Assembly: GCA_024860865.1 (NCBI GenBank)
Contig: JACRDV010000110.1
Span: 1-9,392, forward strand
Length of the DNA stretch: 9,392 nt
Origin: Methanobacteriota archaeon
GTDB lineage: Archaea > JACRDV01
Reading direction: 5' to 3'
Part shown: one piece after another, positions 6,701-9,392 of the stretch
Numbering within the stretch: position 1 is the stretch's first letter
How the letters are laid out: the number at the start of each line of letters is the position of its first letter
Program-made: the position numbers and the translations under genes
Notes under the pieces: model-generated
Told to the model about the DNA's origin: nothing
The model's input: only the letters and a program-made list of their open reading frames with translations
Databases searched by the model: none

Positions 6701-7849
6701 ATGCAAGAGAAAGGATTATCAGAGAACACCATCTTTAAACTTCTTAGAGAATTGCACAAAAAAGACTTCAAATACGACTCCGGAGGAATTCTCAGCTCAA
6801 TGTGCACAAAGCCTCACCCTATCGCAAAAAAAGCATACCAAATGTTCTTAGAAACTAACCTCGGCGATGCTGGCCTTTTCCCTGGTACAAAGCAGCTTGA
6901 AATTGAAGCAGTTCAAATGCTTGGCTCTCTATTGCATAATCCCAAGGCCGCTGGGTTTATTGTTTCAGGTGGCACTGAAGCAAACTTACTAGCTCTTCGC
7001 GTGGCTAGAAATATGTATGGTGTATCAAAGCCTGAAGTTATTGTTCCAATATCAGCTCACTTCTCTTTTGATAAAGCAGCTGATACCCTTAGAATCAAAC
7101 TAGTTAAAATTGAGCTGGACGAGAATTATTGCGTTAAAATTCAAAGTGTGAAGAAAGCAATAACTAAGAATACTATCGGCATTGTTGGCGTTGCTGGGAC
7201 TACAGAGCACGGTGCAATTGACCCAATTTCAGAGCTCTCTGAAATAGCTGAAGCAAATAACTTATATTTCCATGTTGATGCCGCTTTCGGAGGACTAACG
7301 ATTCCTTTTCTAAAGGAACTTGGATATGATATTCCAGAATTTGATTTTAAATTAAAGGGAGTTGACTCGATCACGGTTGACCCGCATAAAATGGGGATGG
7401 CCCCAATCCCTGCTGGTGGAATTTTATTTAGAGATAATTCTTATTTAAAATATCTTGAAGTCGAAACCCCCTATCTAAGTGAGCTGAAACAAGCAACAAT
7501 ATTAAGCACTAGAACCGGAGCTGGTGCAGCAGCTACTTGGGCAATGTTAAAGCATTTAGGAAAAGAAGGGTATAAAGAGAGTGCACAAAGGTGCATCGAA
7601 TTAACCAAATATTTAGCTGAAGAAATCAAAAAATTACCTTTAGAATTAGTTATGGAGCCAGTTTTAAACATCGTTACATTCAAGGTTAAAAATGCTGAAA
7701 AAGTTGTTAGTTGCTTGAGAAAACGTGGATGGGCAGTTTCACTCCCAACATACCCAAAAAGCATTAGAATTGTAGTTATGCCACATGTTAAAAAACAACA
7801 CTTAAAAAATTTCTTAAAGGATTTGAAAAAATTTATAGATAAAAGGTAA
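6701..7849 (+). CDS. mfnA: L-tyrosine/L-aspartate decarboxylase (MfnA family)
   Basis: A 382-residue PLP-dependent group II decarboxylase. In methanogens MfnA makes tyramine for methanofuran; in other archaea the same family decarboxylates aspartate to beta-alanine for coenzyme A. Substrate choice cannot be decided from sequence alone, and no methanofuran gene is in view, so aspartate is a fair guess. Family hallmarks are the N-terminal MQEKGLSE, SSMCTKPHPIAKKAY, LGDAGLFPGTKQLE, SGGTEANLLALR (PLP phosphate site), HVDAAFGG (Asp contacts the PLP ring nitrogen) and DPHKMGMAPIPAGG, in which Lys230 is the Schiff-base lysine. I chose ATG 6701 because it gives the family's MxEKGLSE start; a GTG at 6692 would add MIL. 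No clear ribosome binding site precedes it, which fits translation from the upstream gene 24 bp away. hpt starts 6 bp after its stop. Confidence 0.9.
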   Translation: MQEKGLSENTIFKLLRELHKKDFKYDSGGILSSMCTKPHPIAKKAYQMFLETNLGDAGLFPGTKQLEIEAVQMLGSLLHNPKAAGFIVSGGTEANLLALRVARNMYGVSKPEVIVPISAHFSFDKAADTLRIKLVKIELDENYCVKIQSVKKAITKNTIGIVGVAGTTEHGAIDPISELSEIAEANNLYFHVDAAFGGLTIPFLKELGYDIPEFDFKLKGVDSITVDPHKMGMAPIPAGGILFRDNSYLKYLEVETPYLSELKQATILSTRTGAGAAATWAMLKHLGKEGYKESAQRCIELTKYLAEEIKKLPLELVMEPVLNIVTFKVKNAEKVVSCLRKRGWAVSLPTYPKSIRIVVMPHVKKQHLKNFLKDLKKFIDKR

Positions 7850-7855
7850 AGAAAA

Positions 7856-8452
7856 ATGGCTGAAAAAAAATTACCTGACTCAAGTCCTTCTAAGGAAGAA
7901 TCTAGGCACTATATTAAAGATGCTCTTGAAAAAGCCCCAGTTATAAAGATGAAAGATTATACTTATTTTGTCACTCCTCTTGAATTTGAACTTAAACCAG
8001 AATTAATTAAAGCTGTAGCAACTGAAATCACTAAAATTGCGAATCTCGATGTGGATAAGATTGTTACTGCTGAAGCAAAGGGGATTTGTGTATCAACTGC
8101 TGTGTCTCTAATCACGGGCCTTCCTGTCTACATCGCTAGAAAACGAAAATATGGGCTAAAGGGAGAAATAGAAGTAACTCAAAAAACTGGCTATGGTGAA
8201 AGCAAACTTTATCTAAACGGTATCAATCCCGGCGATAGGGTTCTCGTTTTAGATGATTTAATCAGCACTGGTGGCACTATGGTGGCACTTCTTGAAGCTC
8301 TTAAAAAGGCTGGAGCAGTCGTAAAGGACATAGTAGTTGTATTTGACAAAAGCAAGCTTGGCGGAAGTAAATTAGTCAAGTCAGAAACTGGATTTGATGT
8401 AAAATCGCTATTCAAAGTTGATGTGCAGGAAGGAAAAGTTATAGTTACATGA
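7856..8452 (+). CDS. hpt: Hypoxanthine/guanine phosphoribosyltransferase (archaeal type)
   Basis: A 198-residue type I phosphoribosyltransferase that transfers the PRPP ribose-phosphate to hypoxanthine or guanine in purine salvage. The pattern matches the archaeal HPRT family: ALEKAPVIKMKDYTYFVTPL near the N-terminus, VDKIVTAEAKGICVSTAVSL, YIARKRKYGLKGE, a TGYGESKLYLNGI loop, and the PRPP-binding motif VLVLDDLISTGGT at residues 129-141 with its acidic pair. The N-terminus carries about 12 extra charged residues (MAEKKLPDSSPSKEESR) compared with the usual 185-residue form. The weak ribosome site AAAGGT (7841-7846) overlaps the mfnA stop. The stop overlaps the next ATG in ATGA, indicating translational coupling. 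Orotate or adenine PRTases, and the related GfcR-type regulators, are alternatives; the sequence lacks the N-terminal helix-turn-helix of GfcR. Confidence 0.88.
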   Translation: MAEKKLPDSSPSKEESRHYIKDALEKAPVIKMKDYTYFVTPLEFELKPELIKAVATEITKIANLDVDKIVTAEAKGICVSTAVSLITGLPVYIARKRKYGLKGEIEVTQKTGYGESKLYLNGINPGDRVLVLDDLISTGGTMVALLEALKKAGAVVKDIVVVFDKSKLGGSKLVKSETGFDVKSLFKVDVQEGKVIVT

Positions 8453-9240
8453 AAATTTCTTTGGCGATTTTAATGAAAATTGTTTTTTTGGGAACAGGTT
8501 CAACTAGTGGAACTCCTAAAATTGGTTGTAATTGCGAAAATTGCAGATTGGCAAGAGAATTTGGTGGCATCTACTCACGGAGTCGTTTCTCAATTTTAAT
8601 AGATGATGGAAAGAAAATTCTAGTAGATACAAGCCCTGATCTTAGAGCTCAATTTCTTAAGGCAAATCTTTCAGGAGTTGACTTAGTCCTAATAACTCAT
8701 ACTCATTATGACCATTTCACAGGATTAGGAGAACTTCACGGTCGTTTAGTTGATTTTTGGGCTCTTCCAGATACCCTTGACTATGTTCTGAAGTGGTTTG
8801 ACTATTTGAGAAAAGAAAGCCGCATTCAAGTCAAAGTAATCGAAACATATCAACAATATGAGTATGGGAAATACAAGATTCAGGCCTTCAATGTTATGCA
8901 TGAAGGTGCTCCAACTACACCTGTTGGTTATATAATTCAAGATGATTCACACAAAATTGTAATAACCGGAGATACTGGATCTGAGCTCCCACAAAAAAGC
9001 CTTGAAACAATGAAAAATCCTGATTTACTTATCTCTGAAGGCACCTTTTTTAAAGAAAGTATTCCTAAAATACATTTGAATGTTGATGGCGCAATTAAAC
9101 TTGGAGGTTTACTTGGGGCTAAAGAAACTATTTTAACTCACTTTAGTCATCGCAATAAACCCTATAACGAGCTCAATAAATATGTCCAACAGTTTGGTAA
9201 TTTCTTGGCTTCATACGATCAAATGACTATTGAGCTATGA
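8449..9240 (+). CDS. PhnP-like metallo-beta-lactamase-fold hydrolase
   Basis: A 263-residue MBL-fold protein, or 255 from an internal ATG at 8473, where MKIVFLGTGSTSGTPKIG gives the typical family start. The 8449 ATG overlaps the hpt stop. The CxCxxC (C27, C29, C32) after GTGSTSGTP matches the structural zinc site of PhnP. The metal motif ITHTHYDH (H84, H86, D88, H89) follows, then MHEGAPTTPVGY, VITGDTGS (bridging Asp) and LTHFSHRNKPY with the last His. PhnP cleaves cyclic ribose phosphates in phosphonate breakdown, but no phn gene is present here, so the substrate is open: a cyclic phosphate or another phosphodiester linked to nucleotide salvage is an inference from its coupling with hpt. 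The size fits COG1235 (about 250 residues) and no key ligand is missing. Confidence 0.85.
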   Translation: MKISLAILMKIVFLGTGSTSGTPKIGCNCENCRLAREFGGIYSRSRFSILIDDGKKILVDTSPDLRAQFLKANLSGVDLVLITHTHYDHFTGLGELHGRLVDFWALPDTLDYVLKWFDYLRKESRIQVKVIETYQQYEYGKYKIQAFNVMHEGAPTTPVGYIIQDDSHKIVITGDTGSELPQKSLETMKNPDLLISEGTFFKESIPKIHLNVDGAIKLGGLLGAKETILTHFSHRNKPYNELNKYVQQFGNFLASYDQMTIEL

Positions 9241-9257
9241 AATACTTGGAAAAAGAA

Positions 9258-9266
9258 GTTTTTAAA
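9258..9266 (+). promoter_or_regulatory. Box A promoter upstream of the gene at the right edge
   Basis: AGTTTTTAAACAAC contains a TTTTTAAA box A. The predicted start is about 9290, some 40 nt before the ATG at 9332. It follows the end of the operon by about 20 bp, so it marks a new transcription unit. The call rests on a consensus match only. Confidence 0.35.
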
Positions 9267-9331
9267 CAACAGATTTAACCAGTTGAGATCGAAATTCTAT
9301 AAGAGCAAGGATTAGAAGATTATCAATTCAT

Positions 9332-9392
9332 ATGGATAGCCAGGTCATGAGAGTAATTCCAATTAAAAAGAGACAATTGGAGATAATACTAC
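9332..9392 (+). CDS. Partial N-terminus of an unidentified gene
   Basis: An ATG at 9332 opens a frame that stays open to the window edge (MDSQVMRVIPIKKRQLEIIL). The frame is free of stops from 9287. The other two plus-strand frames have stops at about 9339 and 9350, so only this frame can continue. A second ATG at 9347 (MRVIPIKKRQ) may be the true start. The upstream box A supports a gene, but too little is visible to name it. Confidence 0.4.
   Translation, partial: MDSQVMRVIPIKKRQLEIIL

Overview
The window looks like a stretch of an AT-rich archaeal chromosome. The protein families point to Archaea: ribosomal protein L10e (archaeal uL16), an archaeal hypoxanthine phosphoribosyltransferase, an MfnA-type decarboxylase and a CARDB-repeat surface protein. 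So do the TTTATA box A promoters and the GGTGA or GGAGG ribosome binding sites. I cannot fix the lineage from sequence alone; an uncultured TACK or euryarchaeal group is plausible.

Layout. The left edge (1-77) holds the hydrophobic C-terminus of a plus-strand protein, probably a membrane protein. Two minus-strand genes follow: a 70-residue zinc-ribbon protein with a TTG start (252-464) and a large secreted, probably glycosylated protein with three CARDB repeats (599-2452). From 2453 to 3092 there is no protein gene. Most of this gap (about 2618-2880) is a GC-rich island, roughly 54% GC in clearly AT-rich surroundings, with several strong hairpins. It has its own TATA box and reads like an orphan structured RNA on the plus strand. 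I could not match it to RNase P RNA, SRP RNA, tRNA or 5S rRNA.

The plus strand then carries dcd (dCTP deaminase family), which has its own promoter and is followed by an inverted repeat. After it comes a tightly packed five-gene cluster: rpl10e (uL16), ppsA (phosphoenolpyruvate synthase), mfnA (tyrosine/aspartate decarboxylase), hpt (purine salvage) and a PhnP-like metallo-beta-lactamase-fold phosphodiesterase. Gaps are 15, 24 and 6 bp, and the last pair overlaps by 4 bp, so this is very probably one operon. It joins translation, gluconeogenesis, amine or beta-alanine production and nucleotide salvage. At the right edge a new promoter and the first codons of another plus-strand gene are visible.

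The most interesting item is the GC-rich RNA candidate between the CARDB gene and dcd. The remaining genes are mostly ordinary housekeeping families with some local oddities.
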